From NCBI RefSeq assembly GCF_006711645.1, contig NZ_CP041247.1, forward strand, positions 4,836,001-4,900,000: a stretch of 64,000 nt of DNA, written 5' to 3'. Both the position numbers and the translations under genes were made by a program. The notes beneath the pieces were generated by a model. That model ran no database searches and was not told the DNA's origin. It saw only the letters and a program-made list of their open reading frames with translations. This DNA is from Klebsiella electrica. Its GTDB lineage: Bacteria > Pseudomonadota > Gammaproteobacteria > Enterobacterales > Enterobacteriaceae. Positions 41,245 through 50,202 of the stretch are shown here, piece by piece. Within the stretch, counting starts at the first letter, position 1, and each line of letters opens with the position of its first letter.

Positions 41245-41271
41245 AATGCCGCCGGGGAAGCCCGCGGCGGC
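41245..41271 (-). terminator. proP terminator
   Basis: Minus strand GCCGCCGCGGGCTTCCCCGGCGGC followed by ATTTTTTAT, about 22 nt after the proP stop. It is a strong intrinsic terminator. Confidence 0.85.
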
Positions 41272-41292
41272 AGCGTTTAATGCAGGTACGGA

Positions 41293-42795
41293 TTACTCGT
41301 TAATACGCGGGTGCTGCTGCACCAGACGAGAGCGTTTTTCCTGCAAATCGGCGATTTCCTGATCGATATCTTCGATTTTGTTTTCGATGTTATCGTAGTG
41401 CTCGCCAAGGATCTCTTTCGCTTCCTGAATATCCGATGCCGCAGGCGTCGCACCTTTCAGCGGACGATTCGCCGTCTCCTTCATCGACACGCCGGTGATC
41501 AGGCCGATGACCGCAATCACCATCAGGTAGTAAGCCGGCATCATCAGGTTCTGCGTACTTTCCACCAGCCAGGCCGCCAGGGTTGGCGTCAGACCGGCAA
41601 TCAGCACCGAGATGTTGAAGGCGCTGGCCAGGGCACTAAAGCGAATATGGGTCGGGAACATCGCCGGCAGCGAGGACGCCATCACCCCGATGAAGCAGTT
41701 GAGCACCACCGCCAGCAGCAGCAGACCCGCGAAAATCAGGCCGATAATGTTGCTGTTAATCATGATAAAGGCCGGGATCGACAGGGTAAACAGCGCCACG
41801 CTACCGATCAGAATAAACGGACGACGGCCGAAGCGGTCGCTGAGCATCCCGATAATCGGCTGAACGAACAGCATACCGACCATGATCGCAATAATAATCA
41901 GCACCCCGTGATCTTCCGAGTAGTGCAGGTTATGCGACAGGTAGCTCGGCATGTAGGTGAGCAACATGTAGTAGGTCACGTTGGTGGAAATCACCAGGCC
42001 GATACAGGTCAGCAGGCTGCGCCAGTGTTTCGTCGCAATCTCTTTAAAGGAGACTTTCGGCCCTTCCTGTAACCCTTCACGATCGCCCTGCTCCATGGTA
42101 TCGACGTGCTGCTGGAACGCCGGAGTCTCTTCCAGCGCATGGCGAAGATAGAGACCAATCAGCCCTAACGGCAGCGCCAGGAAGAACGGTAAACGCCATC
42201 CCCAGTCGAGGAAGTTCTCTTCCCCCACCACGCTGGAAATCAGCACCACCACGCCGGCACCCATCACAAAGCCGGCGATCGAACCAAAGTCCAGCCAGCT
42301 GCCCATAAAGCCGCGCTTGCGGTCTGGAGAGTATTCAGCGACGAAGATTGACGCGCCGGTATACTCGCCGCCCACCGAGAAGCCCTGCGCCATTTTACAC
42401 AGCAGCAGCAGAATCGGCGCCCAGATACCAATCGAGGCGTAGGACGGAATCAGACCGATACAGAAGGTACTGATCGACATGATGACAATCGTCATGGCCA
42501 GTATCTTTTGCCGACCATACTTATCGCCCAGCATACCGAAGAACAGACCGCCCAGCGGACGGATCAGGAACGGAACGGAGAATGTCCCTAACGCGGCAAT
42601 CATCTGCACGCTGGGATCGGCATCGGGGAAGAAGACTTTACCTAAGGCATACGCCACAAAACCATACACACCAAAATCGAACCACTCCATCGCATTACCC
42701 AGCGATGCTGCGGTGATAGCCTTTTTCAGCTTACCATCGTCAATGATGGTGACATCACGCAGAGTGATTGGCTTTATTTTTTTCCTTTTAAGCAT
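41293..42795 (-). CDS. proP: osmosensory proline/betaine:H+ symporter ProP
   Basis: A 500-residue major-facilitator transporter that senses hyperosmolality and takes up proline, glycine betaine and other osmolytes. Twelve membrane segments are followed by the characteristic C-terminal antiparallel coiled coil (EILGEHYDNIENKIEDIDQE and heptads after it). MFS motif GDKYGRQKIL follows helix 2. ATG 42795 follows AGAGGA. The promoter region keeps recognisable P1 sequence. Confidence 0.97.
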   Translation of the reverse strand: MLKRKKIKPITLRDVTIIDDGKLKKAITAASLGNAMEWFDFGVYGFVAYALGKVFFPDADPSVQMIAALGTFSVPFLIRPLGGLFFGMLGDKYGRQKILAMTIVIMSISTFCIGLIPSYASIGIWAPILLLLCKMAQGFSVGGEYTGASIFVAEYSPDRKRGFMGSWLDFGSIAGFVMGAGVVVLISSVVGEENFLDWGWRLPFFLALPLGLIGLYLRHALEETPAFQQHVDTMEQGDREGLQEGPKVSFKEIATKHWRSLLTCIGLVISTNVTYYMLLTYMPSYLSHNLHYSEDHGVLIIIAIMVGMLFVQPIIGMLSDRFGRRPFILIGSVALFTLSIPAFIMINSNIIGLIFAGLLLLAVVLNCFIGVMASSLPAMFPTHIRFSALASAFNISVLIAGLTPTLAAWLVESTQNLMMPAYYLMVIAVIGLITGVSMKETANRPLKGATPAASDIQEAKEILGEHYDNIENKIEDIDQEIADLQEKRSRLVQQHPRINE

Positions 42796-43337
42796 ATTTT
42801 TCCTCTAAAGCTTCGCCGTGAGCACACAAATCATCGCCACACGGCAAAGCCGTCGGCGTTGTGCGTTGGGAGCGGCGAATCGCTGTGCTCCTCTTCTCAA
42901 GCGTAGCAGGTTTGCCTGCACTGTCTGCTGACAGTCTGTACAACCGAACCTGTTGACGCCTGCTCTGGCAGTAGTCAGTTAATGGCGTTACGCATAACTC
43001 TGCTGAATTTACGCACTCCTCTTTTTTACCCTAACAGCGTTTAAATTCGGGATCAACTTCACAAAAAAAACGCCGCCATATAACAGAGCCAAATAATATT
43101 AATAAGTTCCATAATTATGACAACAGCGTGATTTATTTCCTCGGCCATGCCGACATGTCCCCCTACGAAATATCGTAGTGCACCTGTTGCGAAATATAAT
43201 TTTTTTCTCCGCCCTATTATCATAAAAAAAGTCCCGACAAAAATGCGGAAATACGCTATAATCACGCACACTTTCGGCTATCAGCCAACGTTTAATGGAC
43301 CAACGTCCTGTTTTTCCCTGTAATCATGAGGAACGTC
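42796..43337. promoter_or_regulatory. proP-yjdM intergenic region with conserved proP P1 CRP segment
   Basis: A 542-bp non-coding region between divergent genes. Minus strand TGTGAAGTTGATCCCGAA (43046-43063) aligns with the CRP site of E. coli proP P1 as I recall it (TGTGAAGTTGATCACAAA). Here the right half-site is degraded to TCCCG. Nearer the gene, CTACGCTTG (around 42900) resembles a sigma-S -10, where P2 would be expected. An A/T-rich tract lies at 43060-43260. Confidence 0.5.
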
Positions 43338-43673
43338 ATGCAACTCCCACACTGCCCGAAATGCCAGTCTGAGTACACCTATGAAGATAACGGCATGTTT
43401 ATCTGCCCGGAATGCGCCCATGAATGGAACAATGCCGAGCCAACTGATGATAATGACGCCCTGGTGGTAAAAGATGCTAACGGCAATTTACTTGCCGATG
43501 GCGACAGCGTGACCGTCATTAAAGATCTGAAGGTAAAAGGCAGCTCTTCGATGCTGAAAATAGGTACCAAAGTGAAGAATATCCGACTGGTGGAAGGCGA
43601 TCATAACATCGACTGTAAAATTGATGGTTTTGGTCCGATGAAGTTGAAATCCGAGTTCGTCAAAAAGAACTAA
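43338..43673 (+). CDS. yjdM: YjdM (PhnA) zinc-ribbon protein
   Basis: A 111-residue protein with an N-terminal zinc ribbon (CPKC..CPEC, residues about 6-28) and a C-terminal SH3-like barrel ([20 protein letters not shown]). It is nearly identical to E. coli YjdM, formerly PhnA; it is not needed for phosphonate use and its role is unknown. ATG 43338 (MQLPHCPKC) matches the family. Confidence 0.95.
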   Translation: MQLPHCPKCQSEYTYEDNGMFICPECAHEWNNAEPTDDNDALVVKDANGNLLADGDSVTVIKDLKVKGSSSMLKIGTKVKNIRLVEGDHNIDCKIDGFGPMKLKSEFVKKN

Positions 43674-43868
43674 TTCTATTTCCCCGTCACCGGGGATTTA
43701 TTTCCCCGCGACTGAAACGGTCGCCGGGATAAATGAACGGATATATTTCCGCCGCACCGCCTGATTATTTCCCGCGTGCCGCCGCCTCCAGACCCGACTC
43801 TGCCGCCTGGTCTGGATGGCTCATCACCTTCTACACTTAATGGGTCTTCGTTACCTGAGGTAATGGTT

Positions 43869-44303
43869 ATGCCCTTAAGTCCTTACATCACCTTTAGCGG
43901 CAACTGCGCGGCGGCGATAGCGTTCTACCAGCAAACGCTGGGCGCCGAGCTGATCCACCAAATCACCTACGGCGAAATGCCGCAGAGTGCGCAGGATGCC
44001 GAGGATGGCTGCCCTTCCGGCCAGCATTTATCCGCGGACTGTATCGCTCACGCCAGCCTGCGCGTCGCGGGCAGCGAACTCATGCTCGGCGACAGCCCGG
44101 GCGACAAAACCGATCGCTACGCCGGCTTTACCCTGGTACTCGATACCCAGGACCTGGCCGAGGGCAAGCGCTGGTTTGATAGCCTCGCCGACGGCGGGAG
44201 CGTCGAGATGGCCTGGCAGGAAACCTTCTGGGCCCAAGGCTTTGGTAAAACTATCGACCGTTTTGGCGTCCCGTGGATGGTGAACGTCGTCAAACAAGCT
44301 TAG
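43869..44303 (+). CDS. yjdN: YjdN (PhnB) VOC-superfamily protein
   Basis: A 144-residue glyoxalase/bleomycin-resistance (VOC) fold protein of unknown function. Features include SPYITFSGNCAAAIAFYQQTLGAE and the C-terminal WAQGFGKTIDRFGVPWMVNV. ATG 43869 follows GAGG; the in-frame ATG at 43776 would add a Pro-rich stretch with no family match. In E. coli phnCDE come next; here phnF does. Confidence 0.92.
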   Translation: MPLSPYITFSGNCAAAIAFYQQTLGAELIHQITYGEMPQSAQDAEDGCPSGQHLSADCIAHASLRVAGSELMLGDSPGDKTDRYAGFTLVLDTQDLAEGKRWFDSLADGGSVEMAWQETFWAQGFGKTIDRFGVPWMVNVVKQA

Positions 44304-44333
44304 AGCTTCTCCCTTCGGGCGGGCTCTCCCGCC

Positions 44334-44362
44334 CTGTCACTCAGCTGGCACCAACTCTTCAT
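44334..44362 (+). promoter_or_regulatory. candidate Pho box upstream of phnF
   Basis: CTGTCAC-TCAG-CTGGCAC (44334-44351) fits the PhoB consensus of two CTGTCAY half-sites 11 bp apart with one mismatch. A weaker third half-site TCTTCAT follows in register at 44356. It lies about 110 bp before phnF. A clear -10 is not seen. Confidence 0.55.
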
Positions 44363-44464
44363 CCTCCGGTCATTGCGTGTTAACCGGAATGTAACAAAAA
44401 CGCGTCAGGATCGGGCCACTCTCAGAGGGAAATCCCTTCTTCTGCTTAGTGAGGCTCGACTGAC

Positions 44465-45190
44465 ATGCACTTATCCAGACATCCGACCAGTTATCCTACC
44501 CGGTATCAGGAAATCGCCGCCAGACTTGAGCAGGAACTCCGCCATCACTACCGCTGTGGCGACTACCTCCCGGCTGAACAACAGCTGGCCACACGCTTTG
44601 AAGTCAACCGCCATACCCTGCGTCGGGCTATCGATCAGCTGGTCGAACGCGGCTGGGTCCAGCGTCGTCAGGGGGTTGGCGTGCTGGTGCTGATGCGCCC
44701 AATCGACTATCCGCTCAATGCTCAGGCGCGCTTCAGCCAGAACCTGCTCGATCAGGGTAGCCACCCGACCAGCGAAAAGCTGCTGTCGGTACTGCGCCCG
44801 GCCAGCAGCCACGTCGCCGAAGCCTTTGGCATTAATGAAGGCGAGAACGTCATTCACCTCCGCACCCTGCGCCGCGTCAACGGCGTCGCGCTGTGTTTGA
44901 TCGACCACTACTTCACCGACCTGCGCTTCTGGCCGGTGCTGCAAACCTTCACCCAGGGCTCACTGCACGATTTCCTGCGCCAACAGCTGGATGTCGAACT
45001 GACCCGCGCGCGCACCAAAATCAGCGCCCGTCGCGCCCAGGCGAAAGAGAGCAATATTCTCGGGATCCCCAACATGGCGCCGCTGCTGTGCGTGAGAACC
45101 CTGAACCACCGTACGGGTGAACCGCAGGCTACGGAGTACTCCGTCAGCCTGACCCGGGCGGACATGATTGAATTCACCATGGAGCACTGA
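44465..45190 (+). CDS. phnF: phosphonate metabolism regulator PhnF (GntR family)
   Basis: A 241-residue GntR/HutC-type regulator. An N-terminal winged helix-turn-helix (LPAEQQLATRFEVNRHTLRRAI, residues about 36-57) leads a UTRA ligand domain. It is the first gene of the C-P lyase operon here, since phnCDE are absent upstream. It is followed directly by phnG with no gap. Confidence 0.95.
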   Translation: MHLSRHPTSYPTRYQEIAARLEQELRHHYRCGDYLPAEQQLATRFEVNRHTLRRAIDQLVERGWVQRRQGVGVLVLMRPIDYPLNAQARFSQNLLDQGSHPTSEKLLSVLRPASSHVAEAFGINEGENVIHLRTLRRVNGVALCLIDHYFTDLRFWPVLQTFTQGSLHDFLRQQLDVELTRARTKISARRAQAKESNILGIPNMAPLLCVRTLNHRTGEPQATEYSVSLTRADMIEFTMEH

Positions 45191-45643
45191 ATGCACTTTG
45201 ATACCGCAACCCGCCAGCGCTGGATGTCCGTGCTGGCCCACAGTGAACCCGAGGAACTGCTGGCGCGGATGCAGACCCTGCAGCTGGCGCCGGAATATGA
45301 ACTGATTCGCACCCCGGAAACCGGCCTGGTACAGCTCCAGGCACGGATGGGCGGGATTGGCGACCGTTTCTTCGCCGGAGACGCGACGCTGACACGCGCC
45401 GCCATTCGCCTGCCTGACGGCACGATCGGCTACAGCTGGATACTGGGCCGCGATCGTCCGCATGCAGAACGCTGCGCCACCATCGACGCGCTGATGCAAT
45501 CGCCCCACCATTTTCACACCTTAATGGAAACCCTGATTACCCCGCTGGAAGCACAACGAAGCGCGCGCATTGAAGCCCGACGCGCCGAAGTCAACGCCAG
45601 CCGGGTAGACTTCTTTACTCTGGTTCGCGGAGATAACGCATGA
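45191..45643 (+). CDS. phnG: C-P lyase core subunit PhnG
   Basis: A 150-residue subunit of the PhnGHIJ core complex that activates alkylphosphonates to ribose-1-triphosphonates with ATP. Matches the family in length and sequence (start [18 protein letters not shown]). It overlaps phnH by 4 nt. Confidence 0.96.
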   Translation: MHFDTATRQRWMSVLAHSEPEELLARMQTLQLAPEYELIRTPETGLVQLQARMGGIGDRFFAGDATLTRAAIRLPDGTIGYSWILGRDRPHAERCATIDALMQSPHHFHTLMETLITPLEAQRSARIEARRAEVNASRVDFFTLVRGDNA

Positions 45644-46224
45644 CCTTACAAACCGCTTTTACCCTACCGGTGCAGGATGCCCAGCACAGTTTTCGTCGCC
45701 TGCTAAAAGCCATGAGCGAGCCGGGCGTCATTGTTGCGCTCCAGCAGCTCCAGCACGGCTGGCAGCCGTTGAATATCGCCTCCACCAGCCTCCTGCTGAC
45801 GCTGGCGGATCACGAAACGCCGGTCTGGCTTTCCGCAGCGCTGCATAACGATCTCGTCGGCCAGAACTTACGTTTCCATACCGGCGCGCCGCTGGTGGAA
45901 CTGCCGCAGCAGGCGGTATTCGCCGTCACCGACGGACGCATCAGCTCGGAGCAGCTTAACGTTCTTTCCGCCGGAACCATTGCCGCCCCGGAAACCGGCG
46001 TCACGCTGATTGTCCAGCTCGCCAGCCTCAGCGGCGGACGCATGCTGCGCCTGACCGGCGCCGGCATTGCCGAAGAGCGCATGATCGCCCCGCAGCTACC
46101 GGATTGCATCATCGATGAGCTGACCGAACGCCCGCACCCGTTCCCACTGGGCATTGACCTGATCCTCACCTGCGGCGAGCGCCTGCTGGCTATCCCGCGC
46201 ACCACTCACGTGGAGGTTTGCTAA
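45640..46224 (+). CDS. phnH: C-P lyase core subunit PhnH
   Basis: A 194-residue subunit of the C-P lyase core with a PLP-transferase-like fold lacking the cofactor. Conserved opening [22 protein letters not shown]. It overlaps both neighbours (phnG by 4 nt, phnI by 1 nt), so translation is coupled. Confidence 0.96.
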   Translation: MTLQTAFTLPVQDAQHSFRRLLKAMSEPGVIVALQQLQHGWQPLNIASTSLLLTLADHETPVWLSAALHNDLVGQNLRFHTGAPLVELPQQAVFAVTDGRISSEQLNVLSAGTIAAPETGVTLIVQLASLSGGRMLRLTGAGIAEERMIAPQLPDCIIDELTERPHPFPLGIDLILTCGERLLAIPRTTHVEVC

Positions 46225-47288
46225 TGTACGTGGCCGTCAAAGGCGGAGAGAAGGCGATAACCGCCGCTCACGCCTTACAGGAACATAAGCGACGAGGCGA
46301 CGGACGGCTTCCAGAACTGAGCATTGAACAGATTACCCAGCAGTTAAACCTTGCGGTCGATCGGGTCATGACCGAAGGCGGCATCGCCGACCGTGAACTG
46401 GCGGCGCTGGCGCTCAAACAGGCCAGCGGCGACAACGTCGAAGCCATTTTTTTACTGCGTGCGTATCGCACCACCCTGCAGCGGCTGGCGGTGAGCGAGC
46501 CTGTCGATACCGCCAGCATGCGCCTGGAACGCCGTATTTCGGCGGTCTATAAAGATATTCCCGGCGGCCAGATGCTCGGCCCGACCTACGATTACACCCA
46601 TCGCCTGCTTGATTTCACCCTGCTGGCCAACGGCGAAACGCCGCCGCTGCACACCGCCGAACGACCGCCGGAAGCCACACCGCACGTTTTTAACCTGCTG
46701 GTGCAGCAGGGGCTGGCGAAAGCGGAACAGGAGTCCCACGCCCGGCCCGACGACATCACCCGCGCGCCGCCGGTCTATCCCTGCTCACGTTCGTCACGCC
46801 TGCAGCAGCTGGTGCGTGGCGATGAAGGCTATCTGCTGGCGCTGGCCTACTCCACCCAGCGCGGTTACGGTCGCAACCATCCTTTCGCCGGTGAAATTCG
46901 CAGCGGCTACGTCGCCATTGAGATCGTCCCCGAAGAGCTGGGTTTTGCGGTCAATATCGGCGAACTGCTGATGACCGAATGCGAGATGGTCAACGGTTTC
47001 GTGGCGCCGGAAAGCGAACCGCCGCACTTTACGCGCGGCTATGGCCTGGTCTTCGGCATGAGCGAGCGTAAGGCGATGGCGATGGCGCTGGTCGACCGTG
47101 CGCTACAGGCGCCGGATTACGGCGAAGAGATAGCCGGACCGGCGCAGGATGAAGAGTTTGTCCTCGCCCACGCCGATAACGTCGAGGCGGCCGGTTTCGT
47201 CTCGCATCTCAAACTGCCCCACTATGTCGATTTCCAGGCCGAACTGGCGCTGCTGAAACGCCTGCAACGGGAGAACGAACGTGGTTAA
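46224..47288 (+). CDS. phnI: C-P lyase core subunit PhnI (nucleosidase)
   Basis: A 354-residue subunit that, with PhnGHL, displaces adenine from ATP by phosphonate. Same length as E. coli PhnI, with start [12 protein letters not shown] and the conserved GYGRNHPFAGEIRSG. ATG 46224 overlaps the phnH stop; the upstream in-frame TTG 46218 is less likely. It overlaps phnJ by 8 nt. Confidence 0.96.
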   Translation: MYVAVKGGEKAITAAHALQEHKRRGDGRLPELSIEQITQQLNLAVDRVMTEGGIADRELAALALKQASGDNVEAIFLLRAYRTTLQRLAVSEPVDTASMRLERRISAVYKDIPGGQMLGPTYDYTHRLLDFTLLANGETPPLHTAERPPEATPHVFNLLVQQGLAKAEQESHARPDDITRAPPVYPCSRSSRLQQLVRGDEGYLLALAYSTQRGYGRNHPFAGEIRSGYVAIEIVPEELGFAVNIGELLMTECEMVNGFVAPESEPPHFTRGYGLVFGMSERKAMAMALVDRALQAPDYGEEIAGPAQDEEFVLAHADNVEAAGFVSHLKLPHYVDFQAELALLKRLQRENERG

Positions 47289-48129
47289 CCCACTCACTGG
47301 CTACAACTTTGCTTATCTTGATGAGCAGACCAAGCGCATGATCCGCCGGGCCATTCTCAAAGCGGTGGCGATTCCCGGCTATCAGGTGCCGTTCGGCGGC
47401 CGCGAGATGCCGATGCCCTACGGCTGGGGAACCGGCGGTATTCAGCTGACCGCCAGTATCATCGGCGAGCATGACGTGCTGAAGGTGATCGACCAGGGCG
47501 CCGATGACACCACCAATGCGGTGTCGATACGGCAGTTTTTTAAGCGCGTCACCGGCGTCGCGACCACCGAGGCGACCTGCGATGCCACGCTGATCCAGAC
47601 CCGTCACCGGATCCCGGAGACGCCGCTCAGCGAAGATCAGATCCTGATCTTCCAGGTACCGATCCCGGAGCCGCTGCGCTTTATTGAGCCGCGCGAGACC
47701 GAAACCCGTACCATGCATGCGCTGGAAGAGTACGGCGTGATGCAGGTGAAGCTGTATGAAGATATTGCCCGCTTCGGCCATATCGCCACCACCTATGCCT
47801 ACCCGGTAAAAGTGAACGGCCGCTATGTGATGGACCCGTCGCCCATCCCGAAATTCGATAACCCGAAAATGCACATGATGCCCGCGCTGCAGCTGTTCGG
47901 CGCCGGACGGGAAAAGCGCATTTACGCGGTGCCGCCGTTTACCCCGGTGGAGAGCCTCGATTTCGACGACCACCCGTTTACCGTCCAGGAGTGGGATGAA
48001 CCCTGCGCCATTTGCGGGTCCCGCCACAGCTACCTTGATGAAGTGGTGCTGGATGACAGCGGCAAACGGATGTTTGTCTGCTCCGATACCGACTATTGCC
48101 GCCAACAGAGCGAGGCGCTGAACAAATGA
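47281..48129 (+). CDS. phnJ: carbon-phosphorus lyase PhnJ (radical SAM)
   Basis: A 282-residue catalytic subunit that breaks the C-P bond of ribose-1-phosphate-5-phosphonate, releasing for example methane from methylphosphonate. Four conserved cysteines at 242, 245, 267 and 273 (EPCAICGS; FVCSDTDYC) match the E. coli cluster-binding and catalytic set. The start is GTG 47281 (MVNPLTGYNF) inside the end of phnI. Confidence 0.97.
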   Translation: MVNPLTGYNFAYLDEQTKRMIRRAILKAVAIPGYQVPFGGREMPMPYGWGTGGIQLTASIIGEHDVLKVIDQGADDTTNAVSIRQFFKRVTGVATTEATCDATLIQTRHRIPETPLSEDQILIFQVPIPEPLRFIEPRETETRTMHALEEYGVMQVKLYEDIARFGHIATTYAYPVKVNGRYVMDPSPIPKFDNPKMHMMPALQLFGAGREKRIYAVPPFTPVESLDFDDHPFTVQEWDEPCAICGSRHSYLDEVVLDDSGKRMFVCSDTDYCRQQSEALNK

Positions 48130-48884
48130 GCCATCCGTTACTCGCGGTCAATCATCTGACCCATCTTTATGCGCCGGGCAAAGGCTTCAGCGACGTCTCT
48201 TTTGAACTGTGGCCCGGTGAAGTGCTGGGCATCGTGGGCGAGTCCGGTTCGGGGAAAACTACCCTGCTGAAAGCCCTCTCGGGGCGACTGACGCCGCAGG
48301 AAGGTGAAGTGCGGTATGAAAACCGCTCGCTGTATGCGATGAGTGAAGCGGACCGCCGCCGCCTGCTGCGCACCGAATGGGGCGTGGTGCATCAGCATCC
48401 GATGGATGGCCTGCGCCGTCAGGTATCGGCGGGCGGCAACATCGGTGAGCGTCTGATGGCCACCGGCGCACGCCACTACGGAAATATCCGCGCGACCGCC
48501 GAACAGTGGTTGAACGATGTCGAAATTCCACCGTCGCGTATTGACGATCTGCCCACCACCTTTTCCGGCGGCATGCAGCAGCGCTTGCAAATCGCCCGCA
48601 ACCTTGTGACCCAGCCGAAGCTGGTGTTTATGGACGAGCCGACCGGCGGTCTGGATGTTTCGGTGCAGGCGCGTCTGCTCGACCTGCTGCGCGGTCTGGT
48701 GATGGAGCTGAATCTGGCCGTGGTGATAGTCACCCACGATCTCGGCGTGGCGCGCCTGCTGGCTCACCGTCTGCTGGTTATGAAACAAGGTCAGGTGGTG
48801 GAAAGCGGTTTAACCGACCGGGTGCTGGACGATCCTCATCATCCGTATACCCAGCTGCTGGTGTCGTCGGTATTGCAGAACTGA
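48126..48884 (+). CDS. phnK: C-P lyase ABC-type ATPase PhnK
   Basis: A 252-residue ABC ATPase that docks on the C-P lyase core rather than on a membrane transporter. Walker A GESGSGKTT, signature FSGGMQQRLQIA and Walker B LVFMDEPTGG are intact. ATG 48126 overlaps the phnJ stop by 4 nt (ATGA). A 637-bp repeat array separates it from phnL. Confidence 0.96.
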   Translation: MSHPLLAVNHLTHLYAPGKGFSDVSFELWPGEVLGIVGESGSGKTTLLKALSGRLTPQEGEVRYENRSLYAMSEADRRRLLRTEWGVVHQHPMDGLRRQVSAGGNIGERLMATGARHYGNIRATAEQWLNDVEIPPSRIDDLPTTFSGGMQQRLQIARNLVTQPKLVFMDEPTGGLDVSVQARLLDLLRGLVMELNLAVVIVTHDLGVARLLAHRLLVMKQGQVVESGLTDRVLDDPHHPYTQLLVSSVLQN

Positions 48885-49521
48885 GGTTGCTGTCGCCGGG
48901 TGGCGCTGCGCTTACCCGGCCTACGAACACAGAGTCAGTATGCCAGGTAAAGCAACGCCGCCACCCGGCTCCAGAGCCACGAAGCAAGATGAGTCGCGTT
49001 CGAACACAGCACCGTCGGCCGGGTAAGGCGAAGCCGCCACCCGGCGCCCGGACCACAAGGCCAGATGAGTCGCGTTCGAACACAGCACTGTCGGCCGGGT
49101 AAGGCGAAGCCGCCACCCGGCGTCAGGGCCACGAGGCCAGATGAGTCACGTTCGAACACAGCACCGTAGGCCGGGTAAGGCGAAGCCGCCACCCGGCGCC
49201 AGAGCCACGAAGCAAGATGAGTCACGTTCGAACACAGCACTGTAGGCCGGGTAAGGCGAAGCCGCCACCCGGCGCCAGAGCCACGAAGCAAGATGAGTCG
49301 CGTTCGAACACAGCACCGTAGGCCGGGTAAGGCGAAGCCGCCACCCGGCGTCAGGACCACGAAGCCAGATGAGTCGCGTTCGGACACAGCACCGTCGGCC
49401 GGGTAAGGCGAAGCCGCCACCCGGCGTCAGGGCCACGAGGCCAGATGAGTCACGTTCGAACACAGCACTGTCGGCCGGGTAAGGCGAAGCCGCCACCCGG
49501 CGCCCAAACCACGAGGCCATA
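48885..49521 (+). repeat. 76-bp REP-like tandem array between phnK and phnL
   Basis: Seven regular units begin with GCCGGGTAAGGCGAAGCCGC at 49018, 49094, 49170, 49246, 49322, 49398 and 49474 (exact 76-bp period). Two degenerate units precede them from 48893. Each has a hairpin GCCGGGT..ACCCGGC of the Klebsiella REP/PU type. It then has CCACGARGCYAGATGAGTYR and CGTTCGAACACAGCA. The part CCACGAGGCCAg-ATGAGTCACGTT closely matches the phnL start region CCACGAGGCCAta-ATGATTCACGTT. No gene is credible inside on either strand. Confidence 0.95.
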
Positions 49522-50202
49522 ATGATTCACGTTGAAAATGTCAGTAAGACCTTTGTACTCCACCAGCAAAACGGCGTGCGCCTGCCGGTGCTGCAGAATG
49601 CCTCTCTGGAGGTCAGCAATGGCGAGTGCGTGGTGCTGCACGGCCATTCCGGCAGCGGCAAATCCACCCTGCTGCGTTCGCTGTATGCCAACTACCTGCC
49701 GGACACCGGTCATATCCATATCCGCCACGGCGACGAATGGGTTGATCTGGTCAACGCCTCGCCGCGTAAAGTGCTGGAAGTCCGCAAGCGCACCATCGGC
49801 TGGGTCAGCCAGTTCCTGCGGGTGATCCCGAGGATTTCCGCCCTCGAAGTGGTGATGCAACCGCTGCTCGACCTCGGTATCCCGCGCGATACCTGCGCTT
49901 CGCGGGCTGCCCGTCTGCTGACGCGCCTGAACGTTCCGCAACGATTATGGCATCTGGCGCCATCCACCTTTTCCGGCGGGGAACAGCAGCGGGTCAATAT
50001 CGCCCGCGGTTTCGCGGTGGACTACCCGATCTTATTGCTTGATGAACCAACCGCCTCGCTGGACGCCATAAACAGCGCCGCCGTAGTGGAACTGATTAAT
50101 GAAGCCAAAGCGCGCGGTGCGGCTATCGTCGGCATTTTCCATGATGAAACGGTCCGCAATCAGGTCGCCGACCGACTGCACCCGATGGGAATAACAGCAT
50201 GA
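49522..50202 (+). CDS. phnL: C-P lyase ABC-type ATPase PhnL
   Basis: A 226-residue ABC ATPase needed with PhnGHI for phosphonate activation. Walker [10 protein letters not shown], signature [12 protein letters not shown] and Walker [11 protein letters not shown] are present. ATG 49522 directly follows the last repeat unit, which also supplies the leader. It overlaps phnM by 4 nt. Confidence 0.96.
   Translation: MIHVENVSKTFVLHQQNGVRLPVLQNASLEVSNGECVVLHGHSGSGKSTLLRSLYANYLPDTGHIHIRHGDEWVDLVNASPRKVLEVRKRTIGWVSQFLRVIPRISALEVVMQPLLDLGIPRDTCASRAARLLTRLNVPQRLWHLAPSTFSGGEQQRVNIARGFAVDYPILLLDEPTASLDAINSAAVVELINEAKARGAAIVGIFHDETVRNQVADRLHPMGITA

Noticed and set aside
43059..43271. 70-codon hydrophobic minus-strand frame upstream of proP
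   Set aside because: AT-rich sequence, no convincing ribosome-binding site, and it overlaps the conserved proP P1 region.
48935..49520. Long minus-strand reading frames across the phnK-phnL spacer
   Set aside because: Their products are a simple 25-residue repeat produced by the 76-bp array read through its hairpins.
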